Shown here piece after piece: positions 26,205 to 34,639 of a stretch of DNA of 64,000 bases. The notes beneath the pieces are model-generated. The model did no database searches. It was given only the letters and a program-made list of their open reading frames with translations, and had not been told where the DNA came from. Made by a program: the position numbers and the translations under genes. The stretch is from Pseudonocardia sp. (lineage in GTDB: Bacteria > Actinomycetota > Actinomycetes > Mycobacteriales > Pseudonocardiaceae), in NCBI GenBank assembly GCA_019244295.1, contig JAFASX010000009.1, forward strand, positions 1 to 64,000, written 5' to 3'. Position 1 is the first letter of the stretch, and every line of letters begins with the position of its first letter.

Positions 26205-29200
26205 GTGGCGGTACCTGATGAACGGCCGATCAATAGGCCTCGCCATGTCCGATCGGCGGATGAGCCTGGGTCTGAGTTCGGCGCGGGGTTCGATCGTCAG
26301 CCGCCGCAGGATTTGGCGGCCGAGCAGTCTGTGCTGGGCGGAATGTTGCTCAGCAAGGACGCCATCGCGGACGTGGTCGAGATTTTACGCCCGGATGATT
26401 TTTATCGTCCGGCGCATCAGACTGTCTTTGAATGCATTCTGGATCTGTACGGCCGCGGTGAGCCGGCTGACCCGGTGACGGTATCGGCTGAGCTGGAGCG
26501 CCGGGGCGATCTGGTTCGTCTTGGTGGTGCGCCGTATCTGCACACGTTGATCGCCACGGTGCCGACGGCCGCCAACGCCGCCTACTACGCCGAAATCGTG
26601 TCGGAAAAAGCTATCCTGCGCAGGTTGGTAGAGGCGGGCACGCGCATTGTGCAACTGGGTTATTTAGGCGCCGCCGGGGTCAACGGTGCCGACGTCGATG
26701 ATGTGGTTGATCGTGCCCAGGCGGCGATCTACGACGTGACCGAGCGGCGCACCAGTGAGGATTACGTTCCACTTGAAGAGCTGCTGCAACCGACCATGGA
26801 CGAGATCGACGCGATTGCCTCCCGAGGTGGGGTGTCGTTCGGGGTGCCTACCGGGTTTGGCGACCTGGATGCGGTCACCAACGGCCTGCATGCTGGGCAG
26901 ATGATTGTCGTCGCGGCGCGGCCCGGTCTCGGGAAAGCGCTCGCGCTGGATACGCCGCTACCGACTCCATCGGGTTGGACCACCATGGCGGAGGTGGCTG
27001 TTGGCGACGAGTTGATCGCGGCGGACGGCCCACCCACCCGAGTAATCGCCACGTCAGACGTCATGGTCGGGCGCCCGTGCTACGAGGTGTGTTTCGCTGA
27101 CGGCAGTGTGATCACCGCCGACGCTGAGCATGAATGGCTGACCGAAACCACAGCATCGAGCCGAATTGTTGATGCCGCATCCGTTGATCGTGGTCATCCG
27201 CTCACCGCTATCGTTGCGGTGCGCACGACCGCGGAGATCGCCGCGAGTGTAAGGCCTGGGGCTGGTCGGCGACCGAGCCACTCAATTTCGCTGTGCCTGC
27301 CGCTGTTGCTCCCCGAACGGCTGCTGCCGATCGAGCCGTACATGCTGGGGGTATGGCTCGGTACTGGCGTTGATGATTCCGCGGCCTTCACACGTATTCC
27401 GATTCCGTACCTGCGAGCTTCGGAGCGTCAGCGACGCGCATTGCTTGCCGGCCTGATGGACGCCGCCGGTACCGTTACCGCCGCCGGTGCTCTGCGTGTG
27501 AGCGTGACAAGTAGGCGGCTTGCCTTAGATATTCAGGAGCTGGTGTTCAGCTTGGGATATCACTGCTCGATGACCACCGGCACAGCGGTACCGGACCCGG
27601 CTACGCCCGCCCAGTATCTACTCACTTTCACTACCGGAGACGACATATTCCGGATCGACAGCAAACGACGATTACACAAGGACCGCCGTGTGGCTGTCGG
27701 ACATCGGTCTTTCGCGCATGTCATCACCGAGGTTCGCGCGGTGGGCAGCGTGCCGGTCCGCTGTGTTGAGATCGAACATCCTGACCACCTGTATCTGGCT
27801 GGTCGCTCGATGATCCCCACCCACAACTCCACGTTGGGTTTAGATTTCGCACGGTCCTGTTCGGTCAAACATGGCATGACCAGCGCGATTTTCTCGCTGG
27901 AGATGAGTCGCACCGAGATCGTCATGCGGTTGTTGTCGGCTGAGGCCCGGATCCGGCTCACTGACATGCGGTCGGGTCGGATGAGCGACGACGACTGGAC
28001 GCGGATGGCCCGGCGGATGAGTGAAATCAGCGAGGCGCCGCTGTTCATCGACGACTCGCCAAATTTGACCATGATGGAGATCCGGGCAAAGGCCCGGCGG
28101 ATGCGCCAGCGACACGGGCTGAGGCTGCTTGTGGTCGATTACCTGCAGCTGATGACCTCAGGCAAACGGGTGGAATCTCGTCAGCAGGAAGTCAGCGAGT
28201 TCTCCCGGCAGATGAAGTTGCTCGCCAAAGAGCTTGAGGTACCCGTGGTGGCGATCAGCCAGCTCAACCGAGGACCTGAGCAGCGCACCGACAAACGTCC
28301 GATGCTGGCGGATCTGCGCGAGTCGGGCTGCCTCACGGCCAGGAGTCGGTTGATGCGCGCCGATACTGGCGCTGAAGCGAGCCTGGGTGAGCTCATCGAT
28401 TCAGGAGAGTCAGAGGTGGTGCTCTGGTCTCTGGATGAACGGATGCGGCTGGTGCCTCGGAAGATGACCGCGGTGTTTTGCAGCGGGGTCAAGGAGGTGT
28501 TCCGAGTGCGGCTGCGGTCTGGGCGTGAGCTCGAGGCGACCGCGAGCCACCCCTTGCTCACCGTGGATGGCTGGTGCGCTTTGGGCGAGCTCACGCCGGG
28601 CGATCGGTTGGCGGTTGTCCGGCGAGTTCCATCGCCGATCCAGTCGATGAGCTGGCCTGAGGAGCACGTTGAGTTGTTGGCGCGCTGTGTTGCGGACGAG
28701 AGCGGTTCATCCGCGTGTGGCGGTTTTCAGCGAGACCACATCGCCGGGTGGCTGGACGGATTGGGTCTGTCCGGTGTCAGCGGTCATCAGCGGTGTGTAC
28801 CAGCGCCGGTGTTCGGGTTAGTCGGTGATCAGGTCGCGCTGTTCCTCCGCCATCTGTGGGCCGCGTCCGGATTGGTTATCTGGGACGCCACCTCCGGTTT
28901 TGGGAGTATTTACTGCACCACGACGAGTCGACGGCTGGCTGATGACGTCTCTCGATTACTGCTGCGTTTCGGCATTCTCAGTCGGCTCAAGCGGGCCAGC
29001 TCGCTCGGTTGTCGGGATCGTTGGCGACTGAGCATCATCGGCCCGGAGTATCAACGTGCGTTCATGCGGTTTATCGGTGTGCCCGGCGTCTCGGCCGAGG
29101 CAGCTCGGGTAACGGTCGGGGCCGCTGTGCTTGATGATGCCGGAATGGAGATGCTGGTGACCAACGACGTATTTTGGGACGAGATCACCGAGATCACTAG

Positions 29201-29459
29201 CGTTGGTGAGCAGCCGGTATATGACGCTACCGTTCCTGGCACGCACAATTTTGTCGCCAACGGGATCGCCGTCCACAATTCGATTGAGCAAGACGCCGAT
29301 TTGGTGATCCTGCTGCATCGTCCGGACGCGTTCGAGCGTGATGATCCGAGGGCGGGCGAAGCCGACTTGATCTTAGCTAAACACCGTAATGGGCCGACCA
29401 GCACCATTACGGTGGCTCACCAGCTGCATTACAGCCGGTTCGTTGACCTCGCGCGCTGA
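26205..29459 (+). CDS. dnaB: Replicative DNA helicase DnaB with two inteins
   Basis: 1084 codons. Removing the two inteins leaves a 470-residue helicase of normal length. The N-terminal primase-binding domain begins PPQDLAAEQSVLGGMLLSKD. The RecA-like motor has the P-loop AARPGLGK/STLGLDFA split by intein 1 and Walker B region LLVVDYLQLM. DLRESG/SIEQDADLVILLHRPD is split by intein 2. GTG at 26205 (VAVPDERP) is preferred, with AAGGGGGG upstream; the frame is open back to 26100. The protein must splice twice before it can bind ATP and unwind DNA at the fork. Confidence 0.95.
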   Translation: MAVPDERPINRPRHVRSADEPGSEFGAGFDRQPPQDLAAEQSVLGGMLLSKDAIADVVEILRPDDFYRPAHQTVFECILDLYGRGEPADPVTVSAELERRGDLVRLGGAPYLHTLIATVPTAANAAYYAEIVSEKAILRRLVEAGTRIVQLGYLGAAGVNGADVDDVVDRAQAAIYDVTERRTSEDYVPLEELLQPTMDEIDAIASRGGVSFGVPTGFGDLDAVTNGLHAGQMIVVAARPGLGKALALDTPLPTPSGWTTMAEVAVGDELIAADGPPTRVIATSDVMVGRPCYEVCFADGSVITADAEHEWLTETTASSRIVDAASVDRGHPLTAIVAVRTTAEIAASVRPGAGRRPSHSISLCLPLLLPERLLPIEPYMLGVWLGTGVDDSAAFTRIPIPYLRASERQRRALLAGLMDAAGTVTAAGALRVSVTSRRLALDIQELVFSLGYHCSMTTGTAVPDPATPAQYLLTFTTGDDIFRIDSKRRLHKDRRVAVGHRSFAHVITEVRAVGSVPVRCVEIEHPDHLYLAGRSMIPTHNSTLGLDFARSCSVKHGMTSAIFSLEMSRTEIVMRLLSAEARIRLTDMRSGRMSDDDWTRMARRMSEISEAPLFIDDSPNLTMMEIRAKARRMRQRHGLRLLVVDYLQLMTSGKRVESRQQEVSEFSRQMKLLAKELEVPVVAISQLNRGPEQRTDKRPMLADLRESGCLTARSRLMRADTGAEASLGELIDSGESEVVLWSLDERMRLVPRKMTAVFCSGVKEVFRVRLRSGRELEATASHPLLTVDGWCALGELTPGDRLAVVRRVPSPIQSMSWPEEHVELLARCVADESGSSACGGFQRDHIAGWLDGLGLSGVSGHQRCVPAPVFGLVGDQVALFLRHLWAASGLVIWDATSGFGSIYCTTTSRRLADDVSRLLLRFGILSRLKRASSLGCRDRWRLSIIGPEYQRAFMRFIGVPGVSAEAARVTVGAAVLDDAGMEMLVTNDVFWDEITEITSVGEQPVYDATVPGTHNFVANGIAVHNSIEQDADLVILLHRPDAFERDDPRAGEADLILAKHRNGPTSTITVAHQLHYSRFVDLAR
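26937..27827 (+). other. Intein 1 in DnaB (class 3 signature), within the Walker A loop
   Basis: A 297-residue intein inserted between Lys and Ser of GLGK/S. It starts with Ala (ALALDTPLPTPSGWTTM) rather than Cys or Ser, and ends PTHN before Ser+1. The three class 3 marks are present: Trp two residues after the block B His (AEHEWLTE), Cys where block F usually has Asp (VRCVEIEHPDHLYLAG), and Thr before the terminal His-Asn (PTHN). In class 3 inteins the block F Cys makes the first attack. A LAGLIDADG endonuclease remnant remains (YMLGVWLGTG and LLAGLMDAAG), but both catalytic acids are replaced (Thr and Ala) and the region is short, so homing activity is probably lost. Confidence 0.88.
28329..29279 (+). 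other. Intein 2 in DnaB (class 1)
   Basis: A 317-residue intein between Gly and Ser of LRESG/SIEQDAD. It starts with Cys (CLTARSRLMRADTG). Block B reads ELEATASHPLLT with the TxxH motif, block F reads VYDATVPGTHNFVANGI, and the end is AVHN before Ser+1. This is the standard class 1 set. The central region (about 28640-29130) resembles a LAGLIDADG endonuclease by position, but its motifs are degenerate (ELLARCVADESGS), so it is probably inactive. Confidence 0.9.
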
Positions 29460-29526
29460 AGCATCGTTGACGATCAAGATGAACCGTTCACGGTTCTGGT
29501 GCTGCTCGGTTGGGCGTCGCGGTGGA

Positions 29527-30165
29527 TCAGCGCCAGCGGGAGAGTCGGGCCTGCCAGATGGTCACTGTGCTCAGCACAGCCCGGCCGCGCAGCACGAATC
29601 GCGTGGTTGGCGGCTCCAGATGATTGCGTTGACTCGGCCGCCAGCGCAGTCGCCGTCCTCGGCTGCGGTCGGCGCTCGCGTGCTCGCCGCTATCGGCCCG
29701 ATAACGCCCAGTTCGCCGAGGGCGGCGGCGGTATCGAACCGAACTGACAACCAACTCGAGACCGTCGGTGTTCACCCATGTCGATGGCGGCAACAGCAGC
29801 TTCGTGGCGCTCATAGTGGCGTTCACCTCAATCACCACCTCAGGCCACTCGACGTGGGTTTCGGTGAAGTCGAGGGTGGTGCGTTGTCCAGTACCGGTAA
29901 TCTGAATGAGCTCCGGAACCGGCCACTGACCAGTCCGGCGAAGCTGGCCGAACGCTACGTGCAGCACCAGTGGCCCGAGCGACGGTGGCGATCCGAACGG
30001 CAAGTCGGAAAGGACCGCCAGCAGCTCGGTTCTGGTTCGCGCGGCGTAAGCCAACCGGCAACGCTCACTGAACTCCGCTGGGGTGATCCGACCGTACGCC
30101 ATTGCGGTGCCGAGTAATCGCACCGCATTCTCTCGGTCGAGGTCGCAGATCCGGAGCTCATTCAT
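29527..30165 (-). CDS. DUF1707 domain protein
   Basis: A 212-residue protein. The N-terminal DUF1707 SHOCT-like domain (ICDLDRENAVRLLGTAMAYG through ELLAVLSDLP, residues 6-55) is followed by a beta-rich region (about 75-135). The C-terminus is basic and low-complexity (RYRRRPRRTGRY). The ATG at 30165 overlaps the end of the upstream CoA-transferase gene by 8 bp. The function is unknown; DUF1707 occurs widely at N-termini of actinobacterial membrane or cell-wall-associated proteins. Confidence 0.85.
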   Translation of the reverse strand: MNELRICDLDRENAVRLLGTAMAYGRITPAEFSERCRLAYAARTRTELLAVLSDLPFGSPPSLGPLVLHVAFGQLRRTGQWPVPELIQITGTGQRTTLDFTETHVEWPEVVIEVNATMSATKLLLPPSTWVNTDGLELVVSSVRYRRRPRRTGRYRADSGEHASADRSRGRRLRWRPSQRNHLEPPTTRFVLRGRAVLSTVTIWQARLSRWR

Positions 30166-30916
30166 CCAACTGCCCCGGCGTCCGTAACGAGCGCAGCGTG
30201 GCCAGTTCGCGATTGGTCGGTGCTGGTATCTCCACCAGGCAGTCGGCGAGCTGCAATGGCCAGCCGGTCTCGGCGCGTACTTGCTCCACGCGTACGGTGG
30301 GGTGCAGACCAGTGAGTACCAGTTCCTGGGTATCTGGGTCGGGTTCGAGAAAACCCAGGTCGGTGATGACTCGGGTAAGACCGGTGTTGGTGAGGCCGAA
30401 TTGAGCTTGGTCACTGGGGCCAGGGCCGCCCGTGTAGCCGAAACAGTCCACTTCGTCGACGTTTTCCACGAAAGCCCGCAGTCGCTGCCGCATTACGATC
30501 ACCACCTTCTCGCAGCAGGCCGCAGCCTCCGGCGGGTGGCCGCATCCTGGAAACCGTACCGTCGGCTCCTCGGAGTCGCTGATGACCATGTTGCCGATGT
30601 TGCCGAAGCGGTCAATTTGTGTTCCGGTGAGCAGCCCGATGTCGATGCGGTCAGGTTGCTTCAGCTGAGCGTGCGGGAGACCTGATTCGTAGACCAGCAT
30701 GAGGTTCGGTGCGTGCAGCCGGCGCGCCACGCCGGCCGCCATCGCTGGCAACCCAGTCCCCACGAAACACACCACACTATCGGGTAGGGTGCGGGCCGCG
30801 GCCACTATCATCATTTCGTCCGCTGTGTATCTAGCCCCATCAGGGCGAACGGTGCTTTTGCTCCCTTTTAAGGGACGAAAGCGCCGCTCGCTGGGGCTGG
30901 GGCTGATCTTCGCCAT
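30158..30916 (-). CDS. CoA-transferase beta-subunit homologue, internally deleted and without an alpha subunit
   Basis: A 252-residue protein similar to glutaconate CoA-transferase/IpdB-type beta subunits: YTADEMMIVAAARTLPD, VVCFVGTGLPAMAAGVARRL, LVYESG, GTQIDRFGNIGN and VITDLGFLEPD. In relatives I recall, about 30 residues separate the YESG strand from GxxQIDRYGN (ending in a VSMYDVF-like stretch); here they are replaced by a 12-residue bridge. The first 40 or so residues (ATG at 30916) do not look like family sequence. The expected alpha-subunit gene is absent upstream, where a divergent reductase gene lies. The product may be inactive or repurposed. Confidence 0.75.
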   Translation of the reverse strand: MAKISPSPSERRFRPLKGSKSTVRPDGARYTADEMMIVAAARTLPDSVVCFVGTGLPAMAAGVARRLHAPNLMLVYESGLPHAQLKQPDRIDIGLLTGTQIDRFGNIGNMVISDSEEPTVRFPGCGHPPEAAACCEKVVIVMRQRLRAFVENVDEVDCFGYTGGPGPSDQAQFGLTNTGLTRVITDLGFLEPDPDTQELVLTGLHPTVRVEQVRAETGWPLQLADCLVEIPAPTNRELATLRSLRTPGQLDE

Positions 30917-30938
30917 CTGCTCCACCCGGCTGAGACGG

Positions 30939-30960
30939 AGGCCACAGTGAATTGTGGCCT
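30939..30960. repeat. Short inverted repeat between divergent genes
   Basis: AGGCCACA (30939-30946) and TGTGGCCT (30953-30960) are exact reverse complements around a 6-base centre. They lie just upstream of the CoA-transferase gene start. An operator role is possible but unsupported beyond symmetry. Confidence 0.35.
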
Positions 30961-31146
30961 CCGGCGAACCTACGGGGCATGAACACGCTGAGCAACGCGA
31001 CAATCCCGGTCCGGCCGATTCGGTCGCCTGTATCCGCTATCGGGTACCACAAGTGTTCGGCTCGTCACGTCCGCGAGCGATGGCCACCGCCAATGCTGCA
31101 GGCTAGGTTGACACCCGATCGCAAGAGTTTCCCGGGGGACATACAC

Positions 31147-32022
31147 GTGACTATCACTACCGCCGCCACCAACCGACCGGTTGCCGCGAGCAGCACGTTC
31201 CGGCTGGGTGACGCAATCCCTGTTCACCGCCTCGGTTACGGCGCCATGCAACTGACCGGCCAGGGCGTATGGGGGCCGCCACGCGATCGTCATGAGGCGA
31301 TCAGGGTGCTCAGGCGTGCGGTCGAGCTCGGCGTTGACTTCATCGACACCGCCGACTCCTATGGTCCAACGGTGAACGAGGAGCTTATCCGCGAGGCGCT
31401 GCACCCCTACGACGGCATCACGGTGGCTACCAAGGCCGGTTTGCTGCGTACCGGGCCAGGTGAGTGGCACCCTTGCGGGCGTCCCGAGTACCTGCGTCAG
31501 CAGTGTGAGCTGAGCTTGCGCCGGCTCGGTCTGGAACAGATCGACCTATTCCAGCTGCACCGGATCGATCCGACCGTGCCGGCCGGGGAGCAGTATGGCG
31601 CGTTGGCGCAGCTGCAGGCCGAGGGCAAGGTGCGCCTGGTGGGCCTGTCCGAGGTGACCGTCGATCAGATCGCGCACGCCGGTCACACTATTGACGTTTC
31701 TACGGTGCAGAACCGTTACAATCTGATCGATCGGGCTTCGGACGAGGTGCTGCGCCACTGCACCGAGCGCGGCATCGGCTTCATCCCGTGGTTCCCCATT
31801 GCCTCGGGTGAGTTAGCCAAGCCGGGAGGCCTGGTCCATGAGCTCGCCGCCGAACTGAGCATTACCCCGGCTCAGTTGGCGTTGGCCTGGCTACTGCAGC
31901 GCTCGTCGGTGATGTTGCCGATCCCTGGTACCTCTTCTCTAGCGCACCTTCAGGAGAACTGCATGGCAGCCACGATTCGGCTGGATCTCGCGACGGTCAA
32001 CGCCCTGGACGAGGCCGCCTAG
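31147..32022 (+). CDS. Aldo/keto reductase
   Basis: A 291-residue NADPH-dependent (alpha/beta)8 oxidoreductase. GTG at 31147 is chosen because GGGGGAC lies just upstream and the family text follows shortly (FRLGDAIPVHRLGYGAMQL). The catalytic set is visible: FIDTADSYGP (Asp/Tyr, near residue 75), VATKAGLL (Lys) and DLFQLHRIDP (His). A C-terminal cofactor-binding IPGTSSLAHLQENC is present. The frame is open upstream to 30952 without family similarity. The substrate is unknown. Its stop overlaps the convergent AI-2E gene by 26 bp. Confidence 0.9.
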   Translation: MTITTAATNRPVAASSTFRLGDAIPVHRLGYGAMQLTGQGVWGPPRDRHEAIRVLRRAVELGVDFIDTADSYGPTVNEELIREALHPYDGITVATKAGLLRTGPGEWHPCGRPEYLRQQCELSLRRLGLEQIDLFQLHRIDPTVPAGEQYGALAQLQAEGKVRLVGLSEVTVDQIAHAGHTIDVSTVQNRYNLIDRASDEVLRHCTERGIGFIPWFPIASGELAKPGGLVHELAAELSITPAQLALAWLLQRSSVMLPIPGTSSLAHLQENCMAATIRLDLATVNALDEAA

Positions 32023-33325
32023 GTAGGCTGGCCCTGATCTTCTGGGTCACCCCGGCGATGATTACTTTTAGTCTTTTTAGTCGTCGCGGCGGCCGAGGCT
32101 CTGGTGGCTCTGGTCTGGCGCTTTCGGCATCCTCGGGGTCGAGTGGATTAATTTTGTCTGGAGGTGGGACGGCGGTGGTGGCCAGTGAGCGCACCCCCGT
32201 CGCCAGGACCGCCACTAGCGGCACCGCAAGCATGGCCCCGGCAATGCCCGCCACCACAATGCCTCCGGCCACCGAGAGCACCACAGCCAGGGGGTGCAAC
32301 GCCACAGCTCGGCCGAGCAGAAGGGGCTGCAGTACGTGGCCGTCCAACTGAATCACCGCGATCACGACACCGAGCACGATCAGCGCTGATACGGGTCCCT
32401 TGGCCACTAAAGTCACCAGCACGGTCACCGCGCCGGACAGTATAGCTCCGACCATGGGCACGAACGCGCCGAGAAATACGAGCGCGGCCAGCGGGATCAC
32501 CAGCGGTGTCCCAATAAACCACAAGCCCAACGCGATGGCGGACGCATCCGCTACCGCGACCGCGACGACGGCTCGGGTGTAACCCACCAGGGACGCGAAT
32601 GCTTGCCGCCCGGCCACGTCTGCTCGCGCGCGCGCTGCCATCGGTATAGCGCGCATCAGAAAACTCCAGATACGTTCCCCGTCGTAGAGGAAGAAGATCA
32701 ATACGAACAACCCGAGGAGTAACCCAGCCAGTAGCCCGGTTACCGTTGCCGCGGTGCTGAGAGCGCCTGTAGTGATGGCCTCCGAGTTGGCCATGATCGA
32801 GCGCTGCAGCGCACCCGGTAGGTCGTTTAGCCGGCTAGGCTGAATGTGTAGCGGCGGCCCGGCAAGCAGGGGCTGGATGCTGACCTGATAGCTCTGGATC
32901 AGCTTAGCCTGCAGTTCCGGCAGCCCGTCAATGAACGCGTTGATCACTGCCGATAGCACGACGCTGAGCAGGGCGATACCTCCGACCAGCACCAGCACGG
33001 TGGCTAGACCGCGAGGCAGCCCGACTCTGTGCACGGCGGTCTCGACCAGTGGCGCCAACAGCGCGGAGAGCAGCAGCGCGATAGCCACCGGAATGACCAC
33101 CACCCACAATTGAATGATCACAAACACCACGGCGGCGAGCGCGGCGGCGATCACCAGCAATCTTGCGGCAAGCTCCGAGGTGACGCGAAGCGGTGTGGGG
33201 ATCAGCTGGCTGGATCCGGTACCGGCTAGCTGACGGTACGGCGGCGGAATCGGCGGTTGCGCGGGCTGGTTCAGCCTGGCCACCGAGTCGGATGAAGGAG
33301 GCGATTGGTCACCGTCAAGGCTCAC
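31997..33325 (-). CDS. AI-2E family transporter (DUF20 permease)
   Basis: A 442-residue polytopic membrane protein with about 8 helices. The family-typical region includes ILFFLYDGERIWSFLMRAIP (near 215-235) and PLVIPLAALVFLGAFVPMVG (near 275-295). N- and C-termini are polar; the tail is Pro/Arg-rich. These permeases have been linked to signal export or Na+/H+ exchange; the substrate cannot be assigned. ATG at 33325. Confidence 0.88.
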   Translation of the reverse strand: MSLDGDQSPPSSDSVARLNQPAQPPIPPPYRQLAGTGSSQLIPTPLRVTSELAARLLVIAAALAAVVFVIIQLWVVVIPVAIALLLSALLAPLVETAVHRVGLPRGLATVLVLVGGIALLSVVLSAVINAFIDGLPELQAKLIQSYQVSIQPLLAGPPLHIQPSRLNDLPGALQRSIMANSEAITTGALSTAATVTGLLAGLLLGLFVLIFFLYDGERIWSFLMRAIPMAARARADVAGRQAFASLVGYTRAVVAVAVADASAIALGLWFIGTPLVIPLAALVFLGAFVPMVGAILSGAVTVLVTLVAKGPVSALIVLGVVIAVIQLDGHVLQPLLLGRAVALHPLAVVLSVAGGIVVAGIAGAMLAVPLVAVLATGVRSLATTAVPPPDKINPLDPEDAESARPEPPEPRPPRRLKRLKVIIAGVTQKIRASLPRRPRPGR

Positions 33326-33411
33326 TGGTCCGAGGGTAGCGATTCTTCACGCGCAGGTTAAACGCTAGGGCTCCACCCGATCGGGCGTCCGTGCGACACC
33401 GATGAGGAGTC

Positions 33412-33888
33412 ATGTCATCGACGCCGCAACCTCGGTGTCGAGTGACCGTTGTGAGTACGGAATCCTGGGGTGCCTCATGGTGTGTGTCCCGCACCGTGAG
33501 GCACCAGTGCGTATCAGAACCCATGGCGGCGGAGGTACCTCGATCCGTGTTCGAAACGGCAACTGGCTCTCATCACCAACCCACCGATGAGGCCGAGCTG
33601 ACTCCGATCTTCCACGCACTAGCCCAATGCTCGGGTGATCCCGAACACTTTCATCAAGATCCGCTCCACGCGCCGATGCCGCCTTCATCGACTGCTGCAC
33701 AGGGGTTGCCTCGGACGTTGCTGCACGTGGTCCCGGCTCGGCATGCCCAGCCTCCGGCTCACCGTGCCTTCGAGCGTGAGCCGGAACAGACCGAAGATCT
33801 GACCGATCGTCAGCCCGGCTGTGTGGAGGCTCTGCGTGCTACACCGAGGAGTGGCCGTCACCGCATACTGCGAGTCGTATCACACTGA
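33412..33888 (+). CDS. Doubtful ORF in the 33.3-34.0 kb spacer
   Basis: This 650-bp spacer has no confident gene. The longest frame gives 158 residues, a basic His/Pro-rich text with one stretch (DEAELTPIFHALAQ) reminiscent of the C-terminal part of actinobacterial nitrate-sensor-type histidine kinases. There is no good ribosome-binding site and no domain. It may be a decayed gene end or not coding. An antisense frame (33410-33700, minus) is no better. Confidence 0.2.
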   Translation: MSSTPQPRCRVTVVSTESWGASWCVSRTVRHQCVSEPMAAEVPRSVFETATGSHHQPTDEAELTPIFHALAQCSGDPEHFHQDPLHAPMPPSSTAAQGLPRTLLHVVPARHAQPPAHRAFEREPEQTEDLTDRQPGCVEALRATPRSGRHRILRVVSH

Positions 33889-33979
33889 CGTATCTGCATC
33901 AGCTCAGCAATACCGCCGGTCAGCAAGCCCCTCACGCAACTGATGCCCGCGCGTTGAACAATCACGGGAAGGGGATTTG

Positions 33980-34633
33980 ATGAACGCTTGGGCTAAGCGT
34001 GGATTCTCCGATGCGGGTGTAACCAGCGCGATGCTGGCGTTTGGCCTTAGTGCGAGGCCACACGCATCCGCTCGCGGTGAGCGATCAGCCACGCCAGCAT
34101 CCATGCCGATTGACGCCCCCCGTGTTCCCGAGGGCACAGCGGCGCCTGGGATGCCCGCCGTCAAGCCGCGTCAGCATGACGACAATTTCACTTTCACTGC
34201 GGCTGTGGCGCCCAGCGAGCCGGAGGAAGTCAGTGCGCGGGCGCCAGCGCCAGCGCGTGTGTCGGAAGCGGCGTCGGCGCACGTGCGCAGGCCGCCCGGA
34301 GCGCCTCTCACGCCCTGGGACCAGGTCCGAGACCAAGCTCTCGCGCCGAGGGATCAGGTGATTGCGCCCCAGGGCCAGGCGAAGCCGGACGGGCCTCGAC
34401 ATCGACCTCGCCATGAGGCGGTGTCGAGCGGGCCTCGGCACGCCGCGGCGAGTGAACCTCGGCACGCAGCCCCGAGCGATGCCGACGAGCCCGACGGTAT
34501 TGACGATTCGGCCCCTGGGGCTGAGCTGGGCGCCGAGCTGGACCGGCCTGTACCGGGTGGTGCCGCCCTGGGCAGCCTGGACAGCAGCGCATTGTTCGGC
34601 GCGTTGTCGATCGGTGGTAAGGGCCCGTGGTGA
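33980..34633 (+). CDS. Putative secreted Ala/Pro-rich protein
   Basis: A 217-residue protein starting at ATG 33980 behind GGAAGGGG. The N-terminus (MNAWAKRGFSDAGVTSAMLA) resembles the signal peptides of a family of small secreted proteins in Pseudonocardiaceae, with a rather weak hydrophobic core. The rest is low-complexity (Ala, Pro, Arg, Asp, Glu) with repeated DQ and PRHA units (WDQVRDQALAPRDQV; GPRHAAASEPRHAAPSD). It ends ALGSLDSSALFGALSIGGKGPW, the only segment that looks ordered. Function unknown. Confidence 0.6.
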   Translation: MNAWAKRGFSDAGVTSAMLAFGLSARPHASARGERSATPASMPIDAPRVPEGTAAPGMPAVKPRQHDDNFTFTAAVAPSEPEEVSARAPAPARVSEAASAHVRRPPGAPLTPWDQVRDQALAPRDQVIAPQGQAKPDGPRHRPRHEAVSSGPRHAAASEPRHAAPSDADEPDGIDDSAPGAELGAELDRPVPGGAALGSLDSSALFGALSIGGKGPW

Positions 34634-34639
34634 ATCAAG

